The notes under the pieces are model-generated. The model was not told the DNA's origin. It ran no database searches and was given only the letters and a program-made list of their open reading frames with translations. From Halicephalobus mephisto (taxonomy: Eukaryota; Nematoda; Chromadorea; Rhabditida; Panagrolaimidae), in contig SWDT01000004.1 of assembly GCA_009193035.1 (NCBI GenBank), positions 558,001 to 622,000 on the forward strand: DNA of 64,000 nt, in the 5' to 3' direction. Positions 1 through 12,230 of this stretch are shown here, one piece after another. Within the stretch, counting starts at the first letter, position 1; each line of letters opens with the position of its first letter. The translations under genes and the position numbers were made by a program.

Positions 1-53
1 GGCTTCATCACCGAGTTGGACCATGGTTGTCCCGAAATTGAGGAAAATAAAAT

Positions 54-305
54 TTAAAAATCAAGATTTCCGTAGGAATTTGAAGTAACAAAGGTTGCCG
101 CGCGCGCGTCGAGAAACCATTCAGAAAGGAAAGGAAAAAATGGCGGCAAACACGCAATGAACAGTTTTGATACCATGTTGACTCGTTTTTCCGCATAATA
201 CCATTTGTAGAGGACAGATTTGTCTGGAGCCTCTACTTCTTTAACACTTTTGCATTCATGAGTCGGATTATTCTCATTATCAAATTTGGCCGTTTCTGTG
301 GCCAT
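54..305 (-). CDS. Possible first exon of an unrecognised gene cut by the left edge
   Basis: An ATG at 305 opens 83 codons on the minus strand. The first 56 or so codons look coding (hydrophilic, mixed codons, containing LYKWYYAEKR). A GTATCA donor-like site follows the codons for RVNM, and past it the frame becomes hydrophobic and low quality. The likely reading is a short first exon spliced to exons beyond base 1. Alternatively it is a small one-exon protein with a single hydrophobic segment (LFIACLPPFFPFL). I do not recognise the family and assign no function. Confidence 0.3.
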   Translation of the reverse strand: MATETAKFDNENNPTHECKSVKEVEAPDKSVLYKWYYAEKRVNMVSKLFIACLPPFFPFLSEWFLDARAATFVTSNSYGNLDF

Positions 306-367
306 TTTTGCCTGATAACAGTGATCTGATTTCGGCTCGCTCCAAAACAGTGTTAATTCCAATCGGT

Positions 368-775
368 CCTAAAAATTATTTTCTAAACTTGTTATTTTTT
401 TTATTTTTTCACTTTTTTTATTATTTTTTTATTATTTTTTTATTATTTTTTTTGTTTTTTTTTAAATTCTTATATAATTATCCTATTTCCCCATTATTGC
501 TGAAAATTACTTTCAAGATGGTTTTGTTTTCTATATGATTATCTTGTTTTCGTTGTTCCTAAAAACTGTATTTTAAACACTTGGATTTTGTTTTTACTTT
601 TTGAAATTTGTATATAAATATCCTATTTCCCCATTATTCCTGAGGATCGCTCTTAAAACTGTTTTGTTCTTATTTTTTACATAATTATTTTGTTTTCGTT
701 CCTAAAAATTTGTATTTTAAAACACTGACTTTTTTCTTGTTTTTATATTTTTTATAAAACTATCTTGTTTCCCCT
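368..775. repeat. T-rich imperfect tandem repeat
   Basis: About three degraded units of roughly 140 bp, each containing TATCCTATTTCCCCATTATT or a relative and then TTTTGTTTTCGTTCCTAAAAA. No coding potential. From 776 to 1360 I see only AT-rich unique sequence. Confidence 0.6.
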
Positions 776-1360
776 CGTGGCCTTTACTCACTTGGCATTT
801 CGCTCCGAAAGAAAATTTCATCAGAGGAAGTTAGCTCGAGAACCATTGCATCATTCGGCACGTATTTTTATTTTCTCATTCAACGGAATCTTTTATATAT
901 AAAATGTTTGCTTTTGTACTAAATTATGTTTTCTTTTTATTCGTGAACCTAATCTTCAAAGAGAAATATCATCTCAGATGCTTGCTCAATTAGTTCCAAT
1001 TTTTTTCTAAATAGGAAAATTGTTGAATTTCTGTTTGAACGAAAATTGATTTAATTTTTGCCTAAAATAAACTGCATGACCTTGAGGTCCAAATTTCCTC
1101 CTTTTTATGATTTCCTTATGATTTATAACGTCGTATTTTGTTCGTTTTAGAAGATTAAAGTCCTGTAGAAATTTATAGGATTTTCCAGGATTTAGTGAAG
1201 ATTCTGAAACACTTGAAAATCCGAAGAAAGCTGCTGGTTTTTGAGATTTTACAGGAAGCTTTACAATCGAAGATTTCCAAAAGGTTCTAGAAGTTCACAT
1301 CGAGGTTATTTTTAAAGTATTTCTAATTTTCACAGTAAAATCAAAAATCCCTAAAAAGTA

Positions 1361-1705
1361 CACAGGTTTTCTGAAATTACGTCTAACTGAATGGAATCAG
1401 CACGTAAGAGCTCTTGATTACAGTTTTCACATTATTCGATTCTAACTGAGTGCAATCGATGGGAGGATTGCATTCCAACAGAAGATTGGTCTTAACTGAA
1501 TGTAATCAATATACTAATACCTTTTTAACTGGAAACAAACATGGTCCAAACACGTTGAGTATATTCAATTAGAATCAACCTTCCGTTGAATTGCAATGTT
1601 GTCGATGATTGCACTGAGTTAAAATCAAATAATGTGGAAACTGTAATCAAGGGCTCTTACGTGCTGATTCCATCCAGTTGGACGTGATTTCAAGCAACTT
1701 GTGTG
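1361..1705. mobile_element. MITE-like element, family A (CACAGG ends)
   Basis: The left end CACAGGTTTTCTGAAATTAC and following bases are repeated inverted at the right end, which closes with CAACTTGTGTG. The arms share an inner block (GAATCAGCACGTAAGAGCTC) in opposite orientations. A TA dinucleotide precedes the left end, but none is evident after the right end. Related copies lie at 33565-34356 and 47306-48589. There is no transposase, so it is a non-autonomous DNA element. Confidence 0.7.
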
Positions 1706-2254
1706 CAGATTCGCGTCCAGACCACCATTCCCTAAAATTTTTAATTTATTCCTTTTATAAGAGTATAATTCGTCGATCGAGAAATGACCGTGAATTTATA
1801 AATTCCTCTCTATAAAAAGGAAATCAAATAATTGCCGAGTTCGACCTTTGTTGCATTATTTTTATCCGAAGCGGGGTGTTTCCTAAAACTGGAACAAACT
1901 GGCAACAACTTTGATTGAGGTTGGCCTGGACAATGAACTCGTTTTCTAGTGTTTGTCGGAGATCGGACCGAGTGTGAACAGGAAAGCCACTTTGAAAGAG
2001 GAAATGCGAGAAGGGAGGACATTTCTCGACCAGGTTTTCCAATCCAGTTGGCCATTTAGAGTGATCATTGCCCTTTTGAACTAACATTAATTTTCTTGAT
2101 ACTGATAATTTATGTGGTGATTGATTGCTTCCGTTTTGTCTCTCCACGTGTTTGATGGATTTCGGCTTGAAAGCTTTTTTTTGTTTTAGAAAAATCAAAA
2201 AAGTGGAAAACGTGGATCCGCGTTTTTGTTTTGTTTGCTTCCATCAACCAGGAT

Positions 2255-2261
2255 TTTTCAG
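2255..2261 (+). promoter_or_regulatory. Acceptor-like site before the glucose transporter start
   Basis: TTTTCAG ends at 2261, 12 bases before the ATG at 2274. Its position suits spliced-leader trans-splicing or a 5' UTR intron. The 1706-2254 stretch upstream holds no other gene I can support and presumably contains the promoter. Confidence 0.4.
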
Positions 2262-2273
2262 TTTTGAATAACG

Positions 2274-5200
2274 ATGGCGGACGAGAAAACAAGGCTTTCC
2301 GGATCTTCTTACCAAGATCAAGGAAAAAGGCTTCTGGATTCTAAAGAAGCCGCAAGAGCCCTCAACAGTTCTGTCGACAATAAGGAACTTGAGGTTAGTT
2401 TTGGAGTTACATCTTTGTAGAAAATTAGAATTTTTAATGAATTATAGTTTTTTAGATTTTGGGGAGAATTTTAAGGATTTTAGGAGTTTTTAGAATTTTA
2501 TAAAGTTTTGGGAGTTTTTATAAGTTCTGAAGATGTATAGAGTTCTAGAAAGCTCTAGAAAATTTCGGGAATTTGCAATGTTCTGGAAGGTTGAAGGGAT
2601 TTCTATGAAATTCTAAAATTTCCAGAATCTTTCACGAGATTCTAGAATTTGAAAGAAATTTCTACATTTGGGAAAATTGAAAATTTTCTGCTTTTTGGAA
2701 TATCGTGGAACCTCGGTTGAAATTTTAGTTTAACGAAATATGATATTTTTATTAGTGTTTGCGCAAATTATCGGTATCCTCTGTGATCCCACTTGACCTT
2801 TGACTAGACCTATGCCGAATTCATCCATCTTTCTTTGATTTGACTTTTGTTTTATAAATTGATGGATGAGTTTTTTTGCAAAGTTTTTTAAACAAATTTC
2901 AAAGATTGATCACATTTTTGATTCAAGTATCCTTGTTAAATAATATATTACTGATTTTTGTTTTTTTTCTTGAGAGATTGACGCACGAACAGATGCGAAG
3001 GCGGTTTTACTGGCTTGAAAAGTGGCATCACGTGAAGAATGTCGTAGACTAGATTTTTGCTGAAAAAAATGATCTAGTCTGCTCTTGTTTGTAAGCTTAT
3101 TATCGATGTTTGAACAAACAAACGCTGTTGATATTGATTTAAGAAATCAAGCCCTTGAGGAAATGTTGAGAAATATAATTTTTTGGGGTAATGTGGGGAA
3201 ATTCCTCGAAAAATATAAGAATATTGAATTTTCATGGTTATATTGTAGTTGTTTTGGATAATATAGGGAAATAAGATTCGTCAGAAGGCGTAAAAAGTGG
3301 AATATTAAAAGTAATATTTGGAAACAAAATTTCTCAGGCAATGTTGTGAAATTAAGTTTTTTAATACTGTAAGAAAATGAAGCTTCTGAGGCATTAGGGG
3401 TAATTTGGATTTCTTGGGAAATGTAAGAAAGTCAAGTTTTTGAAGTAATATTTGGAGATGAAATCCTTCAAGTAATGGTGAAAAGGACAATCTCTTGGGT
3501 AAGCTAAATCAGGTACTTGGAACTAGAGGAAAATAAAGTTTTTTGAGGTAATGCATAGAAGTAACATCCTTAATGTGGAAAAGTCAAGTACTGAAGACAA
3601 TACTGGAAAATATAACCCTTTAAAAAAGACAAAAATAAATTTCTTTGGCAATGTAGAAATTGAAGAACAAGATAAACTTTAAAAAATTGGATTCATAGGT
3701 TGTAAATGTTTGAAATTTAAATTTTTACGTAATTTTGGGAAGTATTTTTTAAATTAAAAAATGACTGGAAACAATAGTGGATGCTTTGGAGTTGGATAAT
3801 TATTTTTAAATTTTAATGATTTCTGTTTTTTTAGGGTCGTATGACTGGTCCATTACTGTTTGCAGTGATTGCAGCAACAATTGGGGGATCTTTTCAATTT
3901 GGTTATCATATTGGGTGAGTTAATTTTTTAGTTTTTGTTAAAAGGAACATTTTTCAAGATATTTATGAATATTTATGGATATTTTTATATGTAATTATTA
4001 ATTTTGGGGAATGGATGGAAGATTTTAAATCTTATTTGATGTTGATTTGGATGTTTCTAGATTTATTTAAAAGATATAGTCCTGAAAAATTACGAAATAA
4101 TCATAGTATTGCGTTAAAATTGTAGTTTAATTTAGTTTTTGGAAACTTTGAAACAGTTTTACAAAAAAACTTATAAAAACGTTATTGGATAGTTTGGAAA
4201 TTACAAGTATTAAGTTTTGTGATTTTGGTTCTTGACTGGAAGTTGTAGAAAATTTTATCAAAGAATTTATAATTTTGTGATTTTTTAGATGCGTAAATGC
4301 TCCGGGAGAACTTATTACTCAATGGTATATTCGTTCTCATGAACATATGTTTAATACGACGATGACCAAGGAACAAGCGGATGTAGTTTGGTCGATTTCT
4401 GTTGGGATTTTTGCTGTTGGTGGAATGTTTGGTGGTATATTGAGTGGATGGTTTGCGGATAGAATGGGCAGAAAAGGAGCTTTGTTATTTAATAATCTTT
4501 TTGCTTTTCTTGCTGCTGCTCTTATGTCATTGGCAAAATTCGTTAATGTTTATTATATGGTTACTGCAGGAAGATTAGTGATTGGATTTTCGTGTGGATT
4601 GGCTTCTGGATTGGTTCCAATGTATTTGACGGAAGTTTCGCCTATTAATTTGAGAGGTACTCTTGGATCACTTCATCAATTATTGGTTACTATTTCTATT
4701 TTGGTTTCTCAAATTTTTGGTTTACCGTATTTTTTGGGAAATGAAAAATATTGGCCATTAATTTTTGCTTTTACTGTAGTTCCAGCTGGTTTTCAACTTG
4801 TAACTTTACCGTTTTGTCCAGAATCGCCGAAATTTAATTTAATTGTAAAAGGACAAACTGATCAAGCAGAAAAAGATTTAAAAAAATTGAGAAAAAAAGA
4901 TAATGTTACTGTAGAATTGGATACAATTAAAGATGAAGCAACAGCAACTCAATCTCAACCTAAATCTACATTGGTTTCTATGTTTAAATCTCCATTATTA
5001 TGGCCTATGATTATTGCTATTATGATGATGTTGTCACAACAATTTTCAGGTATTAATGTTGCTATGTTTTATTCGACAAAACTTTTCCAAGATGCAGGAC
5101 TTAAAGGTAATGAACCATATTATGCAACAATTGCAATGGGATTATTTAATGTTGCTATGACAGTTGTATCAGTATATCTTGTTGAACATCCGAAATTTGG

Positions 5201-5901
5201 TAGAAGATCGTTACATATTATTGGTTTAACTGGAATGATGATTGCATCAATTTTGATTGTAATTGCAATGTCAATTAAAGGTGAAGGTGATAATCAAAAT
5301 GAAATAGCAAGTTATGCATCTATATTATTTGTGTTATTGTTTGTAATTGCATTTGCAACAGGTCCTGGAAGTATTCCATGGTTTTTTGTAAGTGAAATTT
5401 TCCCATCATCTGCAAGAGGTGCTGCTAGTTCAATTGCTTGTATGAGTAATTGGCTTGCTAATTTTATTGTTGGTACTTCGTTTTTGCCTCTTAATGTAAG
5501 TTTTGTATTTTTGTTTATAATTGAAAATTGATATATGAGTTTTTTAGAAATGATGTATTTAGTTATTTTATATAGAAATGAGTTTTTTTTATTGTAGAAA
5601 GTTTGGGGATTTAGAAATAGTTTTTTTAGTTTTTAGTTATAAAGTGAAAATTAATAAATTTGGATATTTGTTATTTAATTAATTTAGTATATTTTTTGTT
5701 TTAGATTTTATGGGAATTTTGTTAAAAAAGTTGTTTTTATTTTTATAATTATGTGGTTTTTAGAACCTTTTGGGCAAGTACACGTTCCTCGTCTTTGCTG
5801 GATTTTTGGCTTTCTTCATCGCGTTTACGTTCAAGTATGTTCCTGAGACGAAAGGTAAAACGGTCGAGGAAATCAACAAAGACCTCAATAAAAAACGTTA
5901 A
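2274..5901 (+). CDS. fgt-1: Class I facilitative glucose transporter (GLUT/SLC2A)
   Basis: Plasma-membrane sugar uniporter of the major facilitator superfamily, 514 aa. Exons: 2274-2393, 3835-3914, 4289-5495, 5764-5901, joining in frame. Family signatures appear in order: QFGYHIG in TM1, DRMGRKGALL between TM2 and TM3, GRLVIGFSCGLASGLVPMYL, PESPKF before the central loop, QQFSGIN in TM7 (usual QQLSGIN), GPGSIPWFFVSEIFP in TM10, and VPETKG after TM12 in the last exon. Length and layout match animal GLUTs. The nearest known worm protein is probably FGT-1, but orthology was not tested. Exon 3 uses strongly A/T-ending codons while exons 1 and 4 are much more GC-rich. Intron 1 carries degenerate repeats at 3130-3680. 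AATAAA lies at 6094-6099. Confidence 0.93.
3130..3680. repeat. Degenerate repeats in GLUT intron 1
   Basis: Imperfect units resembling TTGAGGTAATGTGGGGAAA recur about every 50-60 bp. ORFs read from this stretch are repeat translations. Confidence 0.5.
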
Positions 5902-6211
5902 TTTTATTTTTGAGGAAAAGGATTTTAAGCTGCCGAAGTATGTTTTGTATTTTTTGTATTCGATTTTGTGAATTTAATGATATCTGGCTTCTGTAGGTAT
6001 GATTTGTTGCCCAGATTTTGTAATATTACTGTAATATTGTTTCTTATAAAGTTTATTTTTGTGTCCCGGATGTTTGGAGAAGAAAAACTAAAAAATAAAG
6101 GAACTGCGCTTTGATTTTCAGCTTTATCAGTGCCAATTTATGACTTTTGCAGTTTATTACTCAATAAAAACTGAAATAATCGAAAAATAAAATTCATTTT
6201 GAATAAGAAAA

Positions 6212-6436
6212 ATGAACGGATTAATTATTTTTAGTTGTATTTTTATTGCATTTGGAACAATTATTTTAATTGTTGGTATTGGTAATACAAATTTAAGTTC
6301 AGGTTTAAATATATCTAAAACATTAAAAATTATTTGTGATATTATTGGTATATTATTAATTTTGTTTGGAATTGCTGGTTTTTTATATGGTTTTAAAAAA
6401 ATGGTAAAGAAAAAATTTTTTAAAAACTTGTTTTAA
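6212..6436 (+). CDS. Possible small two-TM membrane protein, hypothetical
   Basis: A 74-codon ORF just downstream of the GLUT polyadenylation region. It has two hydrophobic segments (about residues 4-24 and 38-62), separated by a polar NTNLSSGLNISK loop, and ends in a lysine-rich tail (KKMVKKKFFKNLF). Its A/T-ending codons resemble GLUT exon 3. It has no recognised family and no clear promoter. It could be a genuine small protein or a chance ORF in AT-rich sequence. Confidence 0.35.
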   Translation: MNGLIIFSCIFIAFGTIILIVGIGNTNLSSGLNISKTLKIICDIIGILLILFGIAGFLYGFKKMVKKKFFKNLF

Positions 6437-6730
6437 AAAATTAAAAATTTTCGATTTTTTAAAATTTCTTTGATTTTTTGGCATTTTTTTGATTTTTTAA
6501 AATTTTTGATTTTTAAAATTTTTTTGATTTTTTCAAAATTTTTTTTGGTTTTTTTTAATTTTGAAAATTAAAAATTTTTGATTTTTTTAAATTTGAAAAT
6601 TTAAAATTTTTGATTTTTTAAAATTTTTTGATTTTTTTAAAATTTTGAAAATTTAAAATTTTTGATTTTTTAAAATTTTTTAAAATTTTTTTGATTTTTT
6701 TTAATTTTGAAAATTTTTAATATATTTTTT
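6437..6730. repeat. Low-complexity AAATTTTTGATTTTTT tract
   Basis: Runs of A and T with a recurring TTTTTGATTTTTTAAAATTT unit. No gene. Confidence 0.7.
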
Positions 6731-6899
6731 TTAGTTTAAGCGACATCAAAAACATCTCGAACAACAACATGATGTGGAAAAATCCGGCAATAAATAAATT
6801 CCATAAATTTGTGGTGGTCTAAAAACACATTCAATTGACGTTCGAAAATAACATTTATCTATGGAAATGGAAGTTGCTTGGATAAATTTAATCCAGTGT

Positions 6900-7590
6900 A
6901 ATACAATGCATTTTTAGGATTTTGGAGTAAATTTTATTTTTATTTTTCGTAATTATTTTTTCATATATAAATTTTACAATTTGGATTTGAATAATAAAAA
7001 ATTAAAGTGAATTTGTAAATTTTATATGAAAATAATTCATATATGAATTAAGATTTTTAGGATTTTCTGGAAATAATTTTATTACAAGTTATATCGATTT
7101 TAATTATTTTTTCATATATCAATTTTACAATCTGGATTTGAATAATAAAAAATTAAAGTGAATTTGTAGATTTTATATGACATTAATTCATGAATTAAGA
7201 TTTTTAGGATTTTCTGGAAATAATTTTATTACAAGTTATATCGATTTTAATTATTTTTCATATGTCAACTTTATAATCTGAATTTGAATAATAAAAAATT
7301 AAAGTAAATTTGTAAATTTTATATGACATTAATTCATATATGAGTTCAGATTTTTAGGATTTTTTGAAAGTAATTTTACTACAAGTTATATCGATTTTAA
7401 TTATTTTTTCATATATCAATTTTACAATCTGGATTTGGATAATAAAAAATTAAAGTGAATTTGTGAGATTTATATGAAAATAATTCATATATGAGTTCAG
7501 ATTTTTAGAATTTCTTGGAAATAATTTTATTACAAGTTATATCGATTTTAATTATTTTTCATATGTCAACTTTATAATCTGGATTTGGAT
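6900..7590. repeat. Tandem repeat, about 150-bp unit, 4-5 copies
   Basis: Each unit contains TTCATATATCAATTTTACAA, then GGATTTGAATAATAAAAAAT, then TTTTAGGATTTTCTGGAAAT. Units restart near 6958, 7108, 7253, 7402 and 7553. Confidence 0.75.
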
Positions 7591-7594
7591 AATA

Positions 7595-7925
7595 AAAAAT
7601 TTGGTAAGTCGTTACTGAAATCGAACTATTTGTCTCCACTCGCGTTATTTTTTTATTTTTTACAAAAACAATAAAAATCACAACTGAATCTAACTAAGCA
7701 GATTCGGTTACGGTCATTTAAAAATAATTTTCAGTATTTATCAATTTTTTTGAAATTTTTGAATTCCCGCGCAAAGAGAGTGGAAGTCGAAAAATGGAAA
7801 ATTTGGTAAGTCGTTACTGAAATCGAACTATTTGTCTCCACTCGCGTTATTTTTTAACTTTTTACAAAAAACAATAAAAATCACAACTGAATCTAACTAA
7901 GCATATTCGGTTACGGTAAGTTGTA
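7595..7925. repeat. Direct repeat pair of the GCGAGT/ACTCGC dispersed family
   Basis: AATTTGGTAAGTCGTTACTG through CTCCACTCGCGTTATTTTT occurs at about 7598 and again at about 7799. Each copy ends in an AACTGAATCTAACTAAGCA block. The second copy is preceded by CCCGCGCAAAGAGAGTGGAA, part of the dispersed family listed at 14640 and 48820. Confidence 0.65.
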
Positions 7926-9340
7926 AGTAATTTCCAGTACCCTTGATTAATGCCATTTTTCCCGGATTGACCACTTTGAACCTGATTCGGACTTTCATTA
8001 ACTTTAAAATTTTGTTTAAAATTAAGTTGACGCAGCCAGAAAACTCAGAATTTAGAATTCTTTCCGACAAGTCTTCCTCGTACTTGAGGAATGTCTTTCG
8101 AGTGCTTTTAAGGTTTTTTACAAAATTTAAATTTTTCAAGTCCTTCACTTGCAAATTTTCTATTTTTTATGAAATTCAAATTTTCCAAAATCATAGAAAA
8201 ATGATTCTGGAATTTTTGGAAATTTTTGAAAATCTTCCAGAATCACATAAAAGTCTCTAAAAACTTCTGCAACTCAAAATTCTGGAAATTTCCAAAAATT
8301 TGTGTCGGGACCGTTTAGTAATAATTTCTTTGATTTTTACGATACCGTAATTTTTCAGAATTTAGAATTTTATAAAATTTTTAAAATCTAAAAAAACATA
8401 AAATTTAAAATTCTATAATTTTTTTAAAGAATTCCAAAAATTCGTGTCGGGACCGTTTCGTAATAATTTCTTTGATTTTTACGATACCATAATTTTCGAA
8501 ATTTTATAAAACTTTTAAAATCTAAAAGAACTTTCTAAAATTAAAAATTCTGTAATTTAAAAAAGTTTCAAAAATTCGTGTCGGGACCATTTTATGATAA
8601 TTTTTATTTTTTTATAATTTGAAAATTTGGAATTTTCCAAAACTGAAAATCCCGAAATTTTTTAAAAATCAACATTTCAAAAATCTTTAAAATTTCAAAA
8701 TTATTTCGTAATAATTTTTATTTTTTGCTTTTTTTAAGTACTGTGATCTTCAAAAAATTCAATTCCGGAAAATTCCAAAAATTTGTTTCGAAACAATGTC
8801 ACAAAAACGTTAACTTCTAATTTTTAAAATAGTATGACAACCCTAATTGGGATTCAGTAGCTCCTCGTCAAGATCTAATTTACGGCATACACACTTTATC
8901 AGCTCATCTTTGGATTTTTGAACTCGAACTTTTTGGAACTCTGGACTTTTTCGAAATCATCCAAAATCGTGAATTCTGGATATTTTCGAAAATTCGCGTC
9001 AGGACTATTTTCAATTTTTATAAAAATTTAATTTCAAAAGTTTCTAACAATTTTCGAAAATCCGCGTCAGAATTATTTTTTGAAAATTTTATTCTTATAA
9101 AAATTTAATTTTAGAAATTTCTAACAACTTTCGAAAATTCGTGTCGGGACTATTTTTAATTTTTATAAAAATTTAATTTTAGAAGTTTCTAACAATTTTC
9201 GAAAATTCGTGTCAGAATTATTTTTTTTTTGAAAATTTTATTCTTATAAAAATTTAATTTTAGAAGTTTCTAACAACTTTCGAAAATTCGTGTCGGGACC
9301 ATTTTGTAAACTTTTTTAAATTTTTATAAAAATATGATTT
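7926..9340. repeat. Gene-free stretch carrying repeated TTCGTGTCGGGACC motifs
   Basis: After a weak AT-rich ORF region (7940-8260), near-identical blocks ATTCGTGTCGGGACC plus TTTGTAATAATTT recur from about 8300 to 9310, with variants TGTCAGGACT and TGTCAGAATT. The same motif is found in many other repeats in the window. No coding evidence. Confidence 0.65.
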
Positions 9341-9780
9341 TAAAATTTCCATCCGAAATTTGAAATTTATCTTAGGTCAATTTGAGAGCATATGCTTTTA
9401 ATGTTTATGATAGTGTGGTGTTCCCTGAGGGCAATAGAACTGAAATCAAGAATCATCATTAAAATTTGAAGTTTATCTAAATTAAAATCTATTTTTGAAC
9501 AGAAAAACCTTTTCCAACACTAGTCGTCAGATTCTGTCAAGCAGCTACAGATCCTGGAATTTTTGACTTCAGCGATCTTTGAACTTGTCAATTTTGGAGA
9601 ATTTTTATTTTTGAATAATCCACTTTGACGTCGTTAATGCCCTTCTGAAATTCAGTAATAAAAACTTTAGTTTCCCTTCAGATTAATCATACGATTATAA
9701 AAATTAAAAAATAAATTTCTAAAGAAGCCATCACGACACGAATTTTCGGGATTATTGCAAATAGGAAGTTTGAAATATGA
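9341..9780. other. Unannotated AT-rich stretch
   Basis: I see no gene, RNA or clear repeat. A slightly less AT-rich segment at 9370-9600 has no supportable ORF. Confidence 0.4.
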
Positions 9781-9781
9781 T

Positions 9782-10172
9782 GAAAATAAAAAATATTTTC
9801 GGAATGGTCTTGAGAGGAATTTTTAGAGTTTTTTAAAATCGAATTTTTGTAAAAAAAATTAAAAGTAAAAGTTAAGAAGTGGTTTTGCGGGGAATTTTAG
9901 GATTGTTAGGAAAGAGAGAGAGAAAACAGAGGGAGGAGAGAAAAGGGAGTGAGGAGAGAAAAAAGAGAAGGAGAAGAGAAAAGGAAGGGAAGAGAGAAAA
10001 GGGAGAGGAGAGGAGAGTGAGGGAAGAGAGAGAGCGCGCGTGAAGAAGACGAGAGTCGACTTCTGTAGAATTGCCATTTTTTCCTTTCTTCCACTCTCAC
10101 TCGCCCTTCCGCGCCAACTCAAATCGTAATATTATCAAAAACAAAAACTACTTTTTTTACTAATTTATTTCA
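9782..10172 (+). repeat. Left arm of a long inverted repeat (partner 14984-15349)
   Basis: Contains a purine-rich GAGAGAGA block and CGCGCCAACTCAAATCGTAA. The reverse complement of the whole arm recurs about 5 kb downstream with few differences apart from length changes in the purine/pyrimidine tract. Translations of either arm give the same short peptide (MSWRGRASESGRKEKM). This is a product of duplication, not a gene. Confidence 0.8.
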
Positions 10173-11440
10173 CAACCAATTTTTAGACTTTAGCATTATT
10201 GTAAAAAAATATGAAAAGTTGGAAACTTATTATAAAAATTATGAAATTTTATAATTTTTAGTCTCAATTGGAAAGTTCGAAAAATTCCTGTTGAGATAAT
10301 TTTTCCGAATTTTTTTGCTTTTTTATAATAATATAATTTAAAAATTTATGGACTTTTTTGGAACTTTGCAAAATTACGTAAACGAAAAAATTTGAGTTTC
10401 TTGGTTCGGCCAGAAAATTGTCCATGTTCGTGTTCGAAAATTTTTTGGAATTTCGTAACTTCTGTTTTTATAACTTTACTGTAGGACGATTCAGAATCTT
10501 CCAAATGCTTCTGAGAATTCAGGAAATCAAAGAAATATTAAATTTCACTATTTTTGGTTTTGAGCGGAAAATTTTGGAAATTCGTGTCGGGACCATTTTT
10601 TAGGTTTTTTGGATTTTTTGCAGTAGTAAGATTTAAAATATCTTCTAGATCCTTTTCAAGTCTTTTGAAACTTTATAAAAACAAAATTTTACTATTTTTG
10701 GTCTTGAACGGAAAATTTTGGAAATTCGTGTCGGGACCACTTTTTGAAAAATTAAAATTTTTGGAGTTTTTAGTTTTTATAAATTCTTAGAATCTTTTGT
10801 GACCTTCTGAACACTTCTGAAGCATTCTGTAATCCAGCGGAAACTTGGAATTAACATTTAAAATTGCGAATTTGGAAGTTTTTAAAGGATTTTCATAATC
10901 CGTGTCGAGATTTTTTTAATAAAAATTTAAATTTTATAGAAACTTTGATTTTATAAAAATTTTGATTTTATAGAAACTTTAATTTTATAAAACTTTTGAT
11001 TTTATAAAAATTTTGATTTTATAAAAATTTAAATTTTATAATTACATAATTGTTTATTTCGATTTTTGTTTTTTTTTTAAATTATTGTAAAAACTTAATT
11101 TTTTTATTTTCGAAATTCGTGTTGAGACCGTTTTGTAAAAAAATCAATTTTTGATTAAATTTAATTTTCGTAAAAATTGGACTTTTTTAAATTTTAAAAA
11201 TTATTGAATTTCATAGATTTTTTTAGAAATTTAATTTTTTCAAAAATTAATTTTGGATTTGTCCTTTAAATAAACATAAAATTTCTAGACTTTTGAATAT
11301 TCGATGTAAACCTTTTTTGGACCAAAGTTCTGTTTTTTAATCTTCTCCATTTCCAAATTTATTTTGTTTTTTTAAACAAAAATACTCATTTTTTTGGGAA
11401 AATTGGCATTACATATTTACACAAAAAATAACACATAAAA
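10173..11440. repeat. AT-rich stretch with more TCGTGTCGGGACC copies
   Basis: GGAAAATTTTGGAAATTCGT followed by GTCGGGACC occurs near 10566 and 10707, forming about 140-bp units. A TTTGATTTTATAAAAATTT low-complexity tract lies at 10930-11050. No gene. Confidence 0.6.
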
Positions 11441-11444
11441 ACGG

Positions 11445-12230
11445 CCGTGATGTATCAGATACATTATATTTAACCTATCGATATATCGAGTATGGTACAC
11501 TGATGGCAACTTCATATATCGAGATATTGAATACGATTTATTGATATTACACTTCATATATCGATATATTGAATACAATGTATCTGGTAAATCAGAACCG
11601 TTTTAATATATGTATGCATTGAATACAATACATCGATATTACACTTAATATATCGAGATATTGAATACAATATATCTGGTACTTCATAGCTGTTTTAATT
11701 TATATATGCATTGAATACAATACATCGATATTACACTTCATATATCGATATATTGAATACAATGTATCTGGTAAATCAGAACCGTTTTAATCTATGTATG
11801 CATTGAATACGATTTATTGATATTACATTTAATATATCGAGATATTGAATACAATGTATCTGGTAAATCAGAACCGTTTTAATGTATTTATACATGGGAT
11901 ATAATACATCAATATCAATCTTAATATATCTGGTAAATCAGAACTTTTTTAATGTATCCATACATTGAATACAATACATCGATATTACAATTCACATATC
12001 GATATATTGGATACAATCTATCTAGTAAATCAGAACTGTTTTAATTTATATATGCATTGAATACAATACATCGATATTACACTTAATATATCGATACTAC
12101 AGTTGATGTATCCGTACATTATATACCATGCACCGATATCAAGTTAATATACCGATACATTGAATATACTGCGCTGAATACTTTGGAGTTGTTTTAATGT
12201 ATCCATACCTTATATGTCATGTACCTATTT
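11445..12230. repeat. Satellite rich in ATATATCGATATATTGAATAC
   Basis: About seven units of roughly 105-110 bp. Each alternates TTGAATACAATACATCGATA, a second ATATCGAGATATTGAATAC block and TCTGGTAAATCAGAACCGTT. The units hold many short palindromes (ATCGAT, TATATCGATATA). Confidence 0.8.

Noticed and set aside
9859..10122. ORFs starting MSWRGRASESGRKEKM here and at 15033-15236
   Set aside because: They arise from the two arms of the long inverted repeat and consist largely of simple-sequence Ser/Leu/Phe.
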